Notes: a model not told the origin generated them from the letters alone. A stretch of DNA of 64,000 nucleotides from Pseudopyrenochaeta lycopersici (GCA_003313425.1 NHZP01000002.1:1426001-1490000); one strand, 5' to 3'; numbered from the stretch's first letter, positions 41,622 to 55,101 are shown. Made by a program: numbers and translations.

Positions 41622-44245
41622 GTTGGGCGAGAGTCGTTATCGACAACAAGAATCCATAGGAATGGGCATCAAGAGGGAAAATGTAGTAACGACAGTTCAG
41701 AGGACTGATGCGACGTGGGAGTCTGTACACAACATCCAGAAGAAAAAAGTGCTGGTAGCAGGAGCCGAAACAAATGGGATCACTCGCGTATTACAATGTT
41801 TGCCAACATTTGGACCCCAGCACCGTCAGTGGCGGAATGTTGGAACTAGGATGAAAACGTCCCTAACATGATCCGCAACAGCGATTGTAGGCTGCTTACG
41901 GCACTAATACGGCAAGTGTGCTAACCTAGACCCTATCACACCAGCTTCCAAAAACAACATGGCAATGGGACAGCGTGCGGGGTGATCGTTCGGTTTGCTG
42001 CGAAGTGTGAGATCTCCAACCTCCAGCGCGAAATGCGTAAGGCTGACATGGAAACACTTCTGTTCGAACTATTCATTATGCAATGGTGCGTGAGAACGCA
42101 GCCGGCGCAGGATGATCCGCTTGCATCATTGACTGCGAAGCTTATCTTGGTTCAGCCTCGTGCGTTACCGTATGCAGACTGGCGTTCCTTCGAGCACTGG
42201 GCATGGGAATCTCGGCAGTCCTTTCGTGTAGCCTGGGGTTTGGTTCCTTGTATGCGGACATGCGAAAATACTGGACCCTTAAAGACATCAAGTCGCCCAG
42301 TCTCGGTCTTGTGCGCGGGTAGTTCCCAAACCATTGTTAGAAGTATATGGTACGCTTAATTGTTTGGTGGTGGCGCCACATCTTTGGGGATATGTGGTTC
42401 ATTCCTTAGCCGAAAGCGGTCTGAACCATCCGACTAGCGAACTGTACGCCTGTAGCTACCGTCGACTAGTATCCGGAAGCGTCATTTGGAACCTGATCGC
42501 AGTTCACTGACGACTCGAGATACTGTGTCGCTTGTGTTGCAAGTGAAGCGCTGTACCCAAAATTCCGAGTAGTGCGACTGAGATGTTAGTAAACATAAAC
42601 AACCATTTCTGATAGCCTAGGAAGCTTGATAATTTGCAGGCTCGCTAAGATGTTCACGCAAGTGTGGGGCTGCCCTAATATCTTGAAAAGGGAGTTACTG
42701 CAGCATGAAGGTCAGCCTGGTGGCCGAAATAATTCCTCTGTCAGGGTACGAGCAAAGCGTCGCCGCTGAAAAGTTGCGAACATTGTACTTACCACCTCAA
42801 AGCCAGCCACAGCAACACAAATTTGGTGTCATGTCTCCTCACTGGCTATTACACCGTTAGGTAGTGTACCCTCAGAATAGACCCAAGGCCGCCCACAGCA
42901 GCCGCATCAGATGGAAGTGGGGTTGCCGCGACCAAGATTAGTGTCGTAGGAATAAGCTACGTCCGAACAAGGGTTAGCCGAGTCATTAGCGTGGGGCGTC
43001 GCGGACTTTCTTGTGCTCTCATGCCTGTCTTCAGGCCAGCCTTGCTAGCATTTGCTTGCATTAGTTCGAACCGGAAAGTTGCTCCATAAACTTCCTTGTA
43101 GATATTTGTTTCGTTAAGCTTTGAGAGGTTTCAACTCCTTGTGGAGCGTTACTGACTCTCTTTACTGTGGCCCCGTTGCAAACAGTCTGACATTCCCTTC
43201 CATGTGCGACTCTGAACCTGAGTCAGCAGGAAAGACTTCGGAGTGAAAGTGAAATCGTGGAAAGACATGTTTAGGATCTCGGCAAGGCAATACAATGATG
43301 TGCATCCCTAGCTGACGAAATTTGACGTTATCTAGAGTCTCGAATCAGGCAGGCGCTGAGGGGTTGTTAGACAATGGAGACACCCTAAACCGTAGGAGAA
43401 GACGCCATGTTGATCTGAAATACCATTTTGAGAGCGGATACGTCCTTGTGGATCTCCACGTAATGCACAAAAGTGCTTTCGACAATCCTGAGAGCCGTTT
43501 AGAAGCAGGCACTAATGCCGAATTCGATCCTATCGGTGTCAAACGCGAAACACGAGGGAAATCGGTACGAACGACGTTATGGTGAATACAGAATTTGTTG
43601 GGACTTCAATTTATACATTCGTCTATGGACTTTGCTTTTCAATTTGAGTGAGCAGTGGGACTAAAAATGACAAGGAGCAGAGAAGAGTAGGAAAAAGGTT
43701 CAAGGAGAGCGTATTAGTTACAAGCGGCCATGGAACTATGCGGCACTCATCTGCGCCCCGTCCACCACCACGCTATGCTAAGCGACTCAATTTGTGTCGA
43801 AAGAAAAAAAAGGCAGAAGCAAGGAAGAAACGCAAGGCATATGTCGAAGAGAAGACGCTGGCTGGCTAGACATCAAGGAAGAGATCTTCCGGAAGATCCA
43901 AAACGCTCCGATAGGCCGTGTAAGCAAGTCCGTGTTGCTGCCTGTTCCTATTGTACTTTTATCCGTCCTGTCCATCTTTTTTGAAAGGCTCAAGTCGATC
44001 CCAAACACCACCAAACCCCAAAGGTATCGAACTCCTCGCCAAATGGGTTTCCGTCTATAAGCAATCCGACCCCGTTTCCATGCCAGATAGCCAGCAGCAA
44101 ATGCTACGAAATCTTAATCATTCTGAATGACGACAAACTCCTCCAAATCCAATCTTACCCACGCCAGCCTGTCCAAGATAACCGTCCCATATCAAATCGC
44201 TCAAGATCAGGCGCCAGAAGATCGATACCTTATATACGAGTGTGT
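41622..44245. other. Long gene-free interval
   Basis: 2.6 kb with no convincing gene. Longest frames (41383-41871 plus, 41982-42359 plus, 43322-43585 plus) lack domains. A purine-rich A/G tract occurs at about 43640-43860. It may hold an unannotated non-coding RNA, but nothing supports one. Confidence 0.45.
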
Positions 44246-46272
44246 TTACGCTGGTGACTTGTTGGCCGGGTTAGCGACGTTGCGGCGGTCGTCATTCATC
44301 GATAGCGAACCGAAGCCAGTCGAGAGAAATGAGAAGGGGTCGTTGCGTCCGTCGCCACCATTAATGGCACCCTGGTTTGGGTAGGGGTCTGCAGAGGAGA
44401 AGGCAGCCTCAGCAGAGCGACTATCAAAAGGAGTCGCATGCATGCCACCGTTTGGGACGTACTGGGCGCCCATGGGAGGATAGGGGCTGGCGGCACCCAT
44501 GCCAGAAGGAAGAGCGTATTGACTGGGTGGACCTCCATATTGCTGTGCAGGGTATCCACCGGCCGCATAACCAGCTGGTCCGTAGGGACCAGCGCCTGGG
44601 GTACCGCCCATAGAAGGAGGACCCATACCAAAACCGGATGGCGTATCCATAGGAGATGGGAACGCAGAATCAGCGACGACAGCCGCGCCGGCGCGGCTGG
44701 CTCCGCAGCGCAGACAAGCAGTGTTCTTTGCAAAGTTGTGATAACCACATCCGTTCTCACCGCACTTCCAGTCACCTGCACGGAAGGGCACAACGCCAGT
44801 GCCTCCACGCATATGGCCCCCACCACCGCCCATACCATGACCATGGCCGTGGCCCATGTGGTGCTGTGGAGGACCCATCATGCCAGGGTGGCCACCATAG
44901 CCATAGCCGCCGCCGCTGCCATAGCCCATGGGGTCACCGCCGGGTGGGCCTTGCTGCATAGCAGGGAACGAGCAGCGGAAACAAGCAGTACGACGCTGAA
45001 AGTTGGAGAAGCCGCATGAGGGGCAGTTCCAGTCGCCAGGACGGGGGCGGTTCTTGCTGGGAGGGAAAGGTGTAATGATGTCCGCGGCACGGTCAAGAAC
45101 ACGGCTTGAAGAAGGTGAGACCTCGATAGCCTTTTCGTTGAGGGCACGGCCATTCATGCAGAGGGATTCGGCCGCCTGTACTTGTCAGTATTACATCGTC
45201 TCGTTGGATCACAGGAGCAGAACATACCTCTTCATGAGATGAGAAGATGGCGAAACCAGTGCCAGTTGGCTTGTGCTGATCAGGGGTTCTGAGCGTCCAG
45301 AAGGCAATTGGTCGACCGCCAAACTGGGTAAACCAGCTCTCAAGCTCGGATTGGGTAGTGTCGTGGGGCAGGCCGCTCATGTGGAGGACTTTGCTGCGCT
45401 CCGAGAGGAAGGCGCGGACGTCCGCTCGGGCATCCATAGGCTTGGTGAGGACGTCGGGATGGTCCTGTGGTGGTTGAGATTTGCGAATCAGACCTCTGAG
45501 GACTCTAGCAAGGGTGACGGCCTCTTCCATGGCCCGCCTGGGCGAGGCTGGTGCGAGAGCTTGCAGGTGGAAGGGTAGGTTGTGCTTGATGGGGGCAGAC
45601 GACTGCACAGGCTCCACTTCCAGAGCGGCGCAGATGTTGGTCAGGGCACTCGAGCCAAAGGGCAGCGACTCGGGGTGGTGAGCTTGCCAGCGTTGATACT
45701 CTGTGCGCAGATCGAATGTGCGAGAATGTTGGAGGTATGGGGGAAGCACGACGGCCTTATCACGGGCCTCGCGGGGCAGCTGGACGCGGAGATCCCACGA
45801 ATCGAGGGTGACAAAGGCAAACTCGTAGTTCTTGGGGACAATGTGCTCCTGTGCAAAAGCGTTGAATCGGTCAATCGCATCACGGAAGGAGCCGGCGTTC
45901 CGGACCTGGTCCCAGGTAAGGGTTGTCAAACTCGCTGTGAAGACATCAAAATCAGCCAAAGAGCCCGGTGCATGGCTTGTAGAGAGATTGGCTTACTGCA
46001 CAGTGCGGTGATGGGTGTGTTGACCGGCTTCACCAAAACGCTCTCACGGTGAAGCTGGCGAGTTTTGTCAGCAATTGCGAGGGCAATGGAGAGGGTCATG
46101 GGCTCACCTCCTCGCAGGATTTGGCATCGAGCAAAATCCAGCCAAGCTCAATGACCTCTGCAGAGTCTTTTGTGACGTATACGCCATGTTCGTCACAGGT
46201 TGTGGCTACGTGAATTACTAGGTAGCGGTCGAGGTTTGGGGCCTGGGGGCTTGGGGTGGGTTGCGAGGCCAT
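44246..46272 (-). CDS. Nrp1-like RNA-binding protein: exonuclease-like fold, RRM, two RanBP2 zinc fingers
   Basis: Exons 46108-46272, 45997-46054, 45228-45934 and 44246-45175; introns of 53, 62 and 52 nt; 619 aa. The N-terminus (about 12-170) resembles a DEDDh exonuclease fold, but the first motif reads VIHVATTC where active enzymes have Asp-x-Glu, so it is probably inactive. An RRM follows (about 225-320: KVLHMSGLPHDTT, then GFAIFSSHEEAAESL). Two RanBP2-type fingers, GDWNCPSCGF...CFRC and GDWKCGENGCGY...CLRC, lie at about 350-440. The C-terminus is Gly/Pro/Met/Tyr-rich and disordered. Yeast Nrp1 (RRM plus two such fingers) goes to stress granules. A role in mRNA control is inferred from that. 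Confidence 0.85.
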
Positions 46273-47890
46273 ATCTATGCTGTGCACGGGTGCCGGGGCA
46301 GTCGTCGCGAATTTTGGCGGTGGCCGAGGGGCGGTACGATGGGACTGGCGGCTGGGGTCGAGGAGATGCGAGGCAGCAGCGGCCGAGGGCGCAGGATGGA
46401 GAGGGAAGCAGCGAGGACGTCAGCGGCAGGTGAAGGGGAGGGAGCACCTGATGAGGGGGGTGAGCTGTCGAAGCTTCGAAGCGAGTGAAGGTAAACGGAG
46501 CCTCGAGGACAGAGACGAGACAAGGTGAAGGTGTCTCCGGGTGAGATGAGACCAGGTGATTCGAGATGCGGTCGGGGAGACTGAGGCTCCGTGCAATGCT
46601 CCCAGGAAGATTTCTTGACGTGGATTGAAGAGCTAAGACGCACCTTGAGGCGCTTGGCGGACGTTCCGAGCATCAGTGCGTCTGCAGCTGGCCATGTCAT
46701 CGCCCTTCGAGTGGGATAAATTCTACACATGGGAACCACGGTTACGCCCACTCCCGGTACCAGACCTGCCCGCGCTGCCCTACACGTCCAACGAGCGCTT
46801 TTGCAATCGCCCTGATTTGCCCGACTGGGGCGCGCCTGCAGCGTGGCCATGCCGTGAGCACAGCGGCCACCAGCTCGCTCCCGCTCGGCAAAGCTGCTGC
46901 TATTGCTTCTGTGCCATCTGAAACATGTCGATGCCCTCTCATGGAGTGTTCCACGCGTCTGTTGAACGCTCTCGCGTGTGCTCCGCCCCCGCCGTCCCAC
47001 CCTGTGCATCCCTCTGCTTATTGACTGATGCAGCATGCAAAGGCCCAATTGTCGCTCCCCGACCTCAGCTCTCGCGCGGGCAACGCCGCACCGGGGGCAC
47101 CACCATTGACAGGGTTCATCGCAGACGAGTCGTGCAGACTCACCGCGCGGTAGCCAGACGGCGTGCTGGCCCATTGCCAACCTACCAAAGCGCTCGCTCA
47201 ACCGCTAACTGAGGCTGCACATCCAGCGGCCGTCTCCCGCCTTGCCATGCCATAGCCTCCATTCCTCCCAGCGCCTCTCCAGTGTTCCGCCCCTTCCGCT
47301 CCCTCACCAGGCGCGTTGTGGCTGCCCAGGTACCCCTGGCGATCGTGCCTTCCCCGCGGAGATTGGCACGTGATATCGCCATAGTGGACGGCTCACCTCG
47401 CTGTTTCGCTGCGCCGGGATAGGGAGTCGGAGGGCAGGGCGATCAAGCCCTCAGACGGGTCTTGCTGACATGTACAACGGGCACTAGACCGCCAGCAGGC
47501 CCTTGGATTCGTTGCGCTGCACAAGTGTGGCTCTTTTAGAAGTGAACCCCCTTAAACGCGTCCCTCCCTCTCCGCCTTTTAGAACAGGAGCACGAGCTTC
47601 GCTGTCTGCCTTGCAATAATTTATGCTCTTTGTTTCCGGCACAAAGCCGTGACCCAGTGCCTGGGACTTTGCATTGCGGCTTTATCCATTGTTAGGCCTG
47701 TCGTTGGCCAACAGGCATGTCTCGGCATCGGGGATATTCTTCTTCCCCGCAAGCACCAGAGCGACGCGAGTAAGTACTCCCCAGCCCACGTCGCAGCAAA
47801 CACTCTTCAACAACCCCCACTCGCCGGCGCAATGCCTCTGCGTGCAACATGCGCAAATTCTAATTGACTGCTAGCTCATCTCGAGGCATC
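46273..47890. promoter_or_regulatory. Long GC-rich divergent promoter, Nrp1-like / F-box gene
   Basis: 1.6 kb between divergent starts. The left 900 bp is GC-rich and produces long antisense open frames with no domains. A likely 5' UTR intron of the F-box gene runs from about 47770 (GTAAGT) to 47874 (CTAG), with an intact branch-like CTAAT near its end. It leaves the ATG 16 nt after the acceptor. Confidence 0.45.
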
Positions 47891-49646
47891 ATGGGCTTCT
47901 TTAAGCGCTTCCGGCGTCAGAAGAGCCCCAAGAAGAGCGCTTCCCTGCCGCGCAACGACTTCTACTCGCCCGCAACATATGCTTACCACGGGCCCGACCA
48001 GACCCAGCGCCTTCCCGATAACATCCTTCGCCGTATTTTTGAGGAAGTCTGTCCGCATTCGGCCGACGAAACACTGCATGGCAGTGAAGACAGCGGGAAT
48101 GATGGCTGCATGAGCTGTGACATGCGCGATCTCGCACATTGCGCGCTAACAAAGCGACAATGGTATGGCGTTGCAGCAGGCCTGCTGTACGTGCACAAAA
48201 TCCTATGCAGCTCACGCAGGGTAGCTGACCTAGAGCAGATACAACAGCATCCGTATCGATGCTGTCCACTACTGCGAGCTCGAAGAAGTCTACGCTGACC
48301 AGCGACGGCGCAAATCCCGCAATGGTGACGAGATAGACCGCCCGACAACACGCCTACAGCAACTATGCCAGAGTGTGCGCGGTAACCAGTACCTTGGCCA
48401 GCGTGTGCGCTTCATTAAGCTGCCCTACATGACCCGCGAGGCCTGCAAGGCTGACATTGCACGAGTTGTCTCTGGCTGTCCCAATCTGGAATTCATCGAT
48501 CTTCCTGACGGCTTCTACAACGGCGACTCGTCATGTCAGCTGCTGCGGCAAGAACTCCAAGCCCGTTGTCCACATATCCGGAAGATGAAATATAACGAGG
48601 GCGGAGAGCAGTCGCTTGAGTCGCTTCTCCACGGCTACTGGCAAGAACTGCATGTCCTCGAGCTCAATAAGATACACATTGAGCCGAGCATTCTAAGGCA
48701 GGTACTTGGCATGCTCCCACGCCTGAACGAGCTCATCATCTGCGGCGGCTCATGGATGAACGACGGGACTTTCCACAACGCACCAGGCCTTCCCAATTTT
48801 CCGGCGCTGGAGACGCTGAAGCTGGACAAGGTCCACGGCCTCACTGCGGCAGGATTGACACAATACCTCTCCAGCCCCATGTGCGGTAACAGACTCCGCA
48901 CTCTCAATATTAAAGACTGTTCTGCCATTCCGGTATCCTCGTTGCCTTACATTTTGAAAACAGCAGCGAATCTACGTACATTGGAGTATATTGTGACAGT
49001 CACCGCTGCCCTCCCTCTAGATCCTTTGCCCCCAATGGCGTCCATGACCTTGCGAAAGCTCAACTTTGAGATTATCTCGAGCTCGTCCAACCAAATGTAC
49101 CCACCAGGCGCCTCATACTACCAATATCTCGCCAGATCCTTAATGTCCAACAGCTTGCCCGCCCTGCGGCAGCTCTACGTCCGCGACCCGGAGTTCCCAG
49201 AGATTCTTACCTTAGCACCACCAATACGTCCTTTCAGCGAAGCACCTCCACCCATGTTCAATCAGCCTCTGGAAGTCTACTCCAAGGGCCTTGATGAGCT
49301 CGAATGGATCTTCACTTCTATAATTCCTCCAGAATCAGGCGGTCGCCGACCCTCGCTATCAGGCGGACGCCCAGTGAGCAGCTACTCTGCCCACAAAGGG
49401 CTAGGACCGCAATGGGGTGGGGATGCGAGAAAGAGCGTTGTAGTTCCGAATGGATTTGGTGGCTTTTTGGCTGTTCCTGCAGACGATGCGAGACCCAGGA
49501 GTGCAGGAAATCCGACTCCTAGTGGTGGCTTTGGCCACGGTTACTCGAACTCTCTCGGTGGTGGCAATGGCAATGGCCCGCGTGCGAGCTGGATGAGCCA
49601 TGTTGGACGAGAGAAGAGGGCTTCAAGAGCCGATTTGTGGCGCTAA
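47891..49646 (+). CDS. F-box / leucine-rich-repeat protein
   Basis: Exons 47891-48186 and 48248-49646, 61-nt intron; 564 aa. A basic N-terminus (MGFFKRFRRQKSPKK) is followed by an F-box-like segment at about 36-85 (RLPDNILRRIFEEVCP, then the Trp-containing WYGVAAGLL). Leucine-rich repeat-like helices and strands run from about 140 to 400 (for example LEFIDLPDGF and LNELIICGGSW). The C-terminal 130 residues are Gly/Ser/Pro-rich and disordered. F-box proteins link substrates to the SCF ubiquitin ligase through Skp1, and the LRR part would choose the substrate. The splice site (CT then GTACGT) was chosen because it keeps the frame; the exact junction residue is less sure. Confidence 0.78.
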
Positions 49647-50871
49647 GCCGTGTGACAGCTCTCAACATCCATCGCATTGGCTTGACATGTCCTCTTCGTC
49701 ATTCTTCTTTTCCATCTACCATTCGCTTCTGAATACCCCTCTTTACCATGTACAATATAGATTGGATTGGAGAACGCTTTTAGCCACATTCTCACAGTTG
49801 GCAAGGGAGAGAGATACCACAGTATGAGCAGGCAGTGAGGGGCGGACATTTGCTGTACATATGCGTGAACATAAAATTTTTGCAAGTCCCACTTCGCGTG
49901 TCATCCTCCTATGCTTATGTATACACCTAAGGCTACTAAGCTATGGACAGAGCTTTACCAGCTTCAAGTAGCATGCTTAATGACTATTCGGTGTTGTCAT
50001 TCTGTGAGTTCAGGGAGGTGGCATTTTCGAGGGAAAGGCGTACCGCTGCGGCAAGGAATGGGATTTTCGAGTGGGATTTTCGAGTGTCGAGTGGAGAGCA
50101 TCTGAAAAAACACATGCTTGCCATATTCCAGTGTGAAAGCGACGATGGTTTGATAGGCCAGAGACGCTCAATATTGGGTGGAAGTAGGGCGAATGTTGTG
50201 CAAACAGTAGTCAAGGTGAATAAAGCTTCATTTCCTTTTATTCAGACCCAAGTTTTATGCTTGCTTGCTTGATACTATCAACGCTCTTCGTTCTGTCAAG
50301 GTGTACAGTGAATCTTACCAAGTCTAATTACATGAATATATCGCAAGTGTTGGTGGCCAAAAAGGTACAACTACTTGCATGCGATGGCGTTCGGATGAAT
50401 TGTGCCGGGTAAGGCTGATCAGCATAATCAGGGTTCACCGGGTTCTGGTCTGGGGTAGCTGGGAGTGGCTGAAACATACCGTTGTAGTATGACGATTAAA
50501 ATTGCAGGGCTCCTTCAAGCACCAATATTGGGAAATTCTACTCGTCACCGCGCTAATTATGTGTTTGTCGAACGCGTCTTCAGCTCATGGCTATAGTTAG
50601 CGTATGGAACTATCGGCTACGGTTCAAATTAGGTCGCAACCAACCATCCCCTGAAAGAGTCCAGCTGCATTGGAGCAATTTTCGGTCCCCGTGAGCCAGG
50701 TGCTTGGTATTGGAGTACTTAATTCCAAGAAATGCGACGCCGTTGTATCCGCGTGAACCTGCCATTCCCCAACTCCCCTGCTGCGCTCCCCCTCACGTCC
50801 ATGGGTGCGTCGTCCCTTACATCAACTCGCGCCGGAACGCAGCGCATGGTAGCACAACATACACGCACAAC
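49647..50871. other. Intergenic, promoter of RA-PH gene
   Basis: 1.2 kb between two plus-strand genes. A short direct duplication of GGATTTTCGAGTG occurs near 50060-50090. The frame of the RA-PH gene is open upstream of its chosen ATG to about 50704, but there it reads as Pro/Cys-rich leader. No gene recognised. Confidence 0.45.
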
Positions 50872-53755
50872 ATGGCCACCGAGACCGTCCCGCCCTCAAC
50901 AGCGCAGTCGCAGAAAATGTCCCGCTACAGAAGTGTGAGACGCGCACAGGAACAGCAGTCGCAGCAACAGTGTTCGGCGCCGACAGCACCACCGGTGCCC
51001 CCAATGCCTGCAGTCCCTGAGATGCAGTCGCAAGCCGCTGCCCCAGTTAGTAGAAGCATGAGCCGCTATCATCGTCGACCGACTGTATCGCACGCGACTA
51101 GCCCAAATCACCCTCCGCCTTCCCCCAACACACTGCAGTCGCAGCCACCGCCTCAAATCCCTCAGGTCCCACAAACGCCATCCTCTGCTGTGCGAAGCCG
51201 CGCCACGAGCTCTCCACAGCACGCCTCGCATTCTGCAAACATCGGCCAACATCGCCCAAAAACCGCAAAGCAGCGCTCGGAAGCATCGCCGCCTGTGTCC
51301 GTCTCGGCGCGACAGCAATCATTGCGAGGCGATGATTCAGCAAGGCAGCTCATGCAAAAGGAGCGCGAGCGCCAGCGGGCCTTGAAGGAGAAATATGACG
51401 CTGAGGCGCGCGCACAGAGGGAAGCGAAGCAGGCAGAGATTGACAGACTGGAGAGGCTGCGTCTTGAAGAGGAGGAAGCAGCGCGTTTGAAGATCCAGCA
51501 AGAGGCTGAGGAAGCAGAGGCGTTGCGGCTACAAAAAGAAGAACAAAAGGCAGAGCATGAACGCGGCAAGCGACTGCGAAAAGCTGAGGCTCAGCAAGTG
51601 CTGCAGCAGAGGGAGGAAGAAGCGCGCAGGGCGAAGCTGGAGGAGAAGGCGCGCAAAGCCAGATTGGAGGAGAGAGCTCGCCAGGCCCCCTCCTCGTCCC
51701 CTCCGGTATCGCCGCCACGACAAGACACATCTTTTGGACTTTTCAAACGACGGAAGGATGACGGTCTTACAGCAGAAGCTCCCGTGAAGTCATCGAGCCC
51801 ACCGCGGCTAAGCCTCAGTTTTGGCGACCGGGAGGCGGAGACTATCAGACCTGGCGGGGGAGGTGCTGTGCTGGGCATTGACGCTCCTACCTCAGCCGTA
51901 AATGCTGGCGATCGGGTACGTCCATTGTTCTTCGTATTGTAATTGCTACTGACAGGCATGATAGCGTGTGACCGTCGTGTGCAACAGGAAGCGTATTCAA
52001 CTCCCAGTCACCCCATCGACTACGCCCCTTGATCTCATCAAATCCGCTGCCAATATTCTTACCGAGTCCATTGATGTCCGAACAGCTGCTGTTTCGGAGC
52101 TCTTCACCAAAGTCAGTATAACACGTCCACTACGTAACTACGAGTACGTCCGAGATGTGATGAACTCTTGGGATTATGACCAGCAAAACGAGCTCACCAT
52201 CATCGATTCGCAACTTGATGGCATCGATCAGGATGACTTGCTTTCCTACAAGGTCCCAGACAGCAGGCCAGAGGGCATGTCGTGCTTCATTCAGTATTCT
52301 TCGAGACCGGGCAAATGGACCAAGAAATACCTGACACTTCGTCCTGATGGTCAATTGGTCATGGCAAAGAACGAGAAGGCAAAAGACAAGGATCAGGAGA
52401 ACATCTGCACGCTCACGGACTACGACATCTACTCCATTACCCAGCAGAAACTGAACAAGGTGAGGCCACCAAAAAAGATATGCTATGCTGTGAAGAGCAT
52501 GCAAAAGTCCAACATTTTTGCGGATGAATCGCAATATGTCCACTTCTTCTGCACCAACGACAGGGGTACTGCAACCACTTTCTACAAAGCTCTACAAAGC
52601 TGGCGAAGTTGGTACTTGAAGCACCAAAAGGGCGAAGGATTGAAGAGGAAACCACCTACATCGCGAAATGTATCAGGGACTGCGGAATCAGGACAGATGA
52701 CATCCTCGCACACTCGGGGCGAATCTGTAGGCTCGCATTACCAACTAGGGGCTTTCTCAACACTCCTTGACATGGACGACTTCAATAAGACACTGGATGC
52801 GATTGAAGTACACAGGCCCGGTGAATTCCCTGACGACAAACCGCTTTCAAAACTCAATTCCCAAGCAATGCATGTCAGGAAGAGGTCCTTGCGTATCAAG
52901 CAGAATCCCCCTGTGGCCTTTAACAGGAGCGCACTCGGCTCGGAAAACACGTCGCAGACTATCACTCGTCAAAGCTCCGTACGCCGAAGTCTGGAACAGC
53001 AAGAGGGAGACGATACCTTTGCTGCTGGAGGTCTTCTTGGTCGGGGTTATACGCAGCGCCAGGCAGCCGCACAGTCGCGTGAACAAGCTCAAGCAGGGCC
53101 CTTCACAGAAGGTCCTTCACTGCTCAATAACATGGGTCGCATGACACAAACGTCAGCAAACGATTCTGGCCTCAAGCGAAACTCCTCGGTCCGAAGCACT
53201 CGACAACAGAACTCAGGTGATCTTCAAAGAAGCGGCTCGAGACGCCTTCCAGGTATGCCAGAGCCACTCATCGATTTGACGCCACAGTACCGTCCTCCAC
53301 CGCAACACGCAAATAAAGGCAAAGGTTTCACTCCTGGACTAGCGGCAGGGCCACTCGTTGAGAGTGCTACGTCAATTGAAGAAGCTATCAAGATACCATC
53401 TTCAACGGACTGGCGAGCTCGTCCAGCAACATCGCGTGCACATGGCTCCTATGGCACGGGCACACATGAACGAACGAAGTCGCTGAAAGGTCGCGGTGAG
53501 CCATTAGCCGCGTATACACAGAACAATCATTCTGGTGCTCCAGAAGACGACAGGAATGCCTTTACCGGGGGCGGTCTCCTTTCACAGGCCGGCTACTCTC
53601 AAGGCAACGCACCCGTGGGACGGGGAGTGATGGATGGGTCCAAGGCGAAGGGCCCTATGATAAACCTCAACGAGAACAATCGGTTTGTCTCTGGCAGTTT
53701 GCTCTCAGCGCTGCCCAACTCTAACGGACCTATTATTGATAGATCTGGCAAGTAG
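50872..53755 (+). CDS. RA and PH domain protein with coiled coil (MRL/lamellipodin-like layout)
   Basis: Exons 50872-51915 and 51965-53755, 49-nt intron; 944 aa. Residues 1-150 are Pro/Gln/Ser-rich and disordered. A long charged coiled coil runs about 165-285 (Glu/Arg/Lys/Ala). An RA-like ubiquitin fold spans about 349-430 (VTVVCNRKRIQLPV...). A PH domain covers about 445-565 (MSCFIQYSSRPGKWTKKYLTLR, ending in FYKALQSWRSWYL). The remaining C-terminus is Ser/Arg-rich and disordered. RA next to PH is the core of Ras/Rap effectors that control actin in animals (RIAM, lamellipodin, Grb7/10/14). A role in polarity or cortical actin in hyphae is inference. The splice joins GDR to RVTVV. Confidence 0.82.
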
Positions 53756-55101
53756 GGCTTGCCAGGGAACGAGTAGATACGAAACGGGCGAGTGATGAAT
53801 GGGTAATGAGGTGATGGTATTGTTAGCATTTTTGGTGTTTGATATCCCGCTGGGGCTGCTTTGGTTTAGTCATATGCCTGTATACCTTTTTTTCTTTGCC
53901 TTTCTTTGCGCTGTTTGTCTCATGTTTTCATGTTTGCTTTTTCACGGTCGACTTTGCTGTGTGGCTCAAGGTAGCATGTATAGCTTGCCTGAGGGGCTGT
54001 ATTGAGCTCTCTAATCTACGCTACTTCCATGATGGTTTAATAGGAAAATAAAGCAGCCATCTATACTAATACGATTAAAACGATGTGTACTCGGACCGTG
54101 TATCGTCTCCAGCCTAGCATACAAATTTTTGATTGTACACACGACATGCAATCCTCCGGCTATCCTCCCGAAGCACACCACGAGAGGTCACCCCTCTAGT
54201 ATGTGGCTGCCGCTGGCGTTCACGTGTCCAGTTAATCTCCACTCAGGGCCCACAAGTTTAGAAGCGGAGAGCGTGGCGTACTGTTAATGCCCCCCAACGG
54301 CAACCCCGCATTCGCCGGCGTAATGACGGAACAATGCAGACAATATGCAGCCCCTCGGCATTGGCTACTTGAGAGCTTGAGTTTGCTCTTCCCTCTTTGT
54401 GTGCCCTGATGCGGTCGAAGAGGATTATCGAGCAAAGAGAAAAAGCGTTTGCGTTTTCTCGGCTCCTGGAAAACCGGACGAGGCTCCGCTTTCATTTCCA
54501 CAAGCAGACTGTTGAGCTGTTGACCTCGACCCCGGCCCGTTGCGACAGAGAACTCAATAAATGACGCCGGCTACGGAGCAAAAATTCAGACATTGGCCTT
54601 GGTGTTTGTGCATCATGAAAGTACATGCTGTGGTCGCAGCAAATCGAGCGCGTGAACATGAGCAGACAAATGAGCAGATAGCAGAGATCAAGTGATCCAA
54701 GACGCTGCATTCGCCTACGTCATTTCACTCCATCGAAGCTCTGACCTTTCCGGCCCAACCTCTCCACGCTCTAGCAGCGCTCGTGCGCCAAACACAAGCG
54801 GCACAAGGAATAGAAATCTCACGGCCCGGTGGTCGACTTCTTCTTCAATATCGAGGTCTTGTCGCCGCAGGCCCGTCCCTACAGATCCAATTGCGGCATT
54901 ATCCAACCACATTGTTGGCCAGAACTCGTACTCAACCCTAGAGTCCTACACAAGCTTGTCTAGCGCGGCCACCGGCATTAGCTCAACCAAGTCTAAGCTC
55001 GAGCTCCTTCGTCCCTCCTTCAGCTTCCCCTCAAAAGAGCTCTCGAGTCTGCCATTGCGCGACAGCATCACACATCGGAAGCACCTCGACACACATACAC
55101 A
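53756..55101. other. Intergenic, promoter and leader of glycogen synthase
   Basis: 1.35 kb. T-rich 3' flank of the RA-PH gene (53800-53950), then a GC-richer glycogen synthase promoter. A 145-codon frame (54692-55129) overlaps the glycogen synthase start in another frame and is Ser/Arg-rich without a domain. I treat it as leader. Confidence 0.45.

Noticed and set aside
41383..41871. 162-codon plus-strand frame
   Set aside because: Antisense to the 5' end of the mannosyltransferase and its promoter; no recognisable features.
46275..47201. 308-codon minus-strand frame
   Set aside because: Arises from GC-rich promoter DNA; Arg/Ser/Pro-rich composition, no domain, and it overlaps the first exon of the Nrp1-like gene in another frame.
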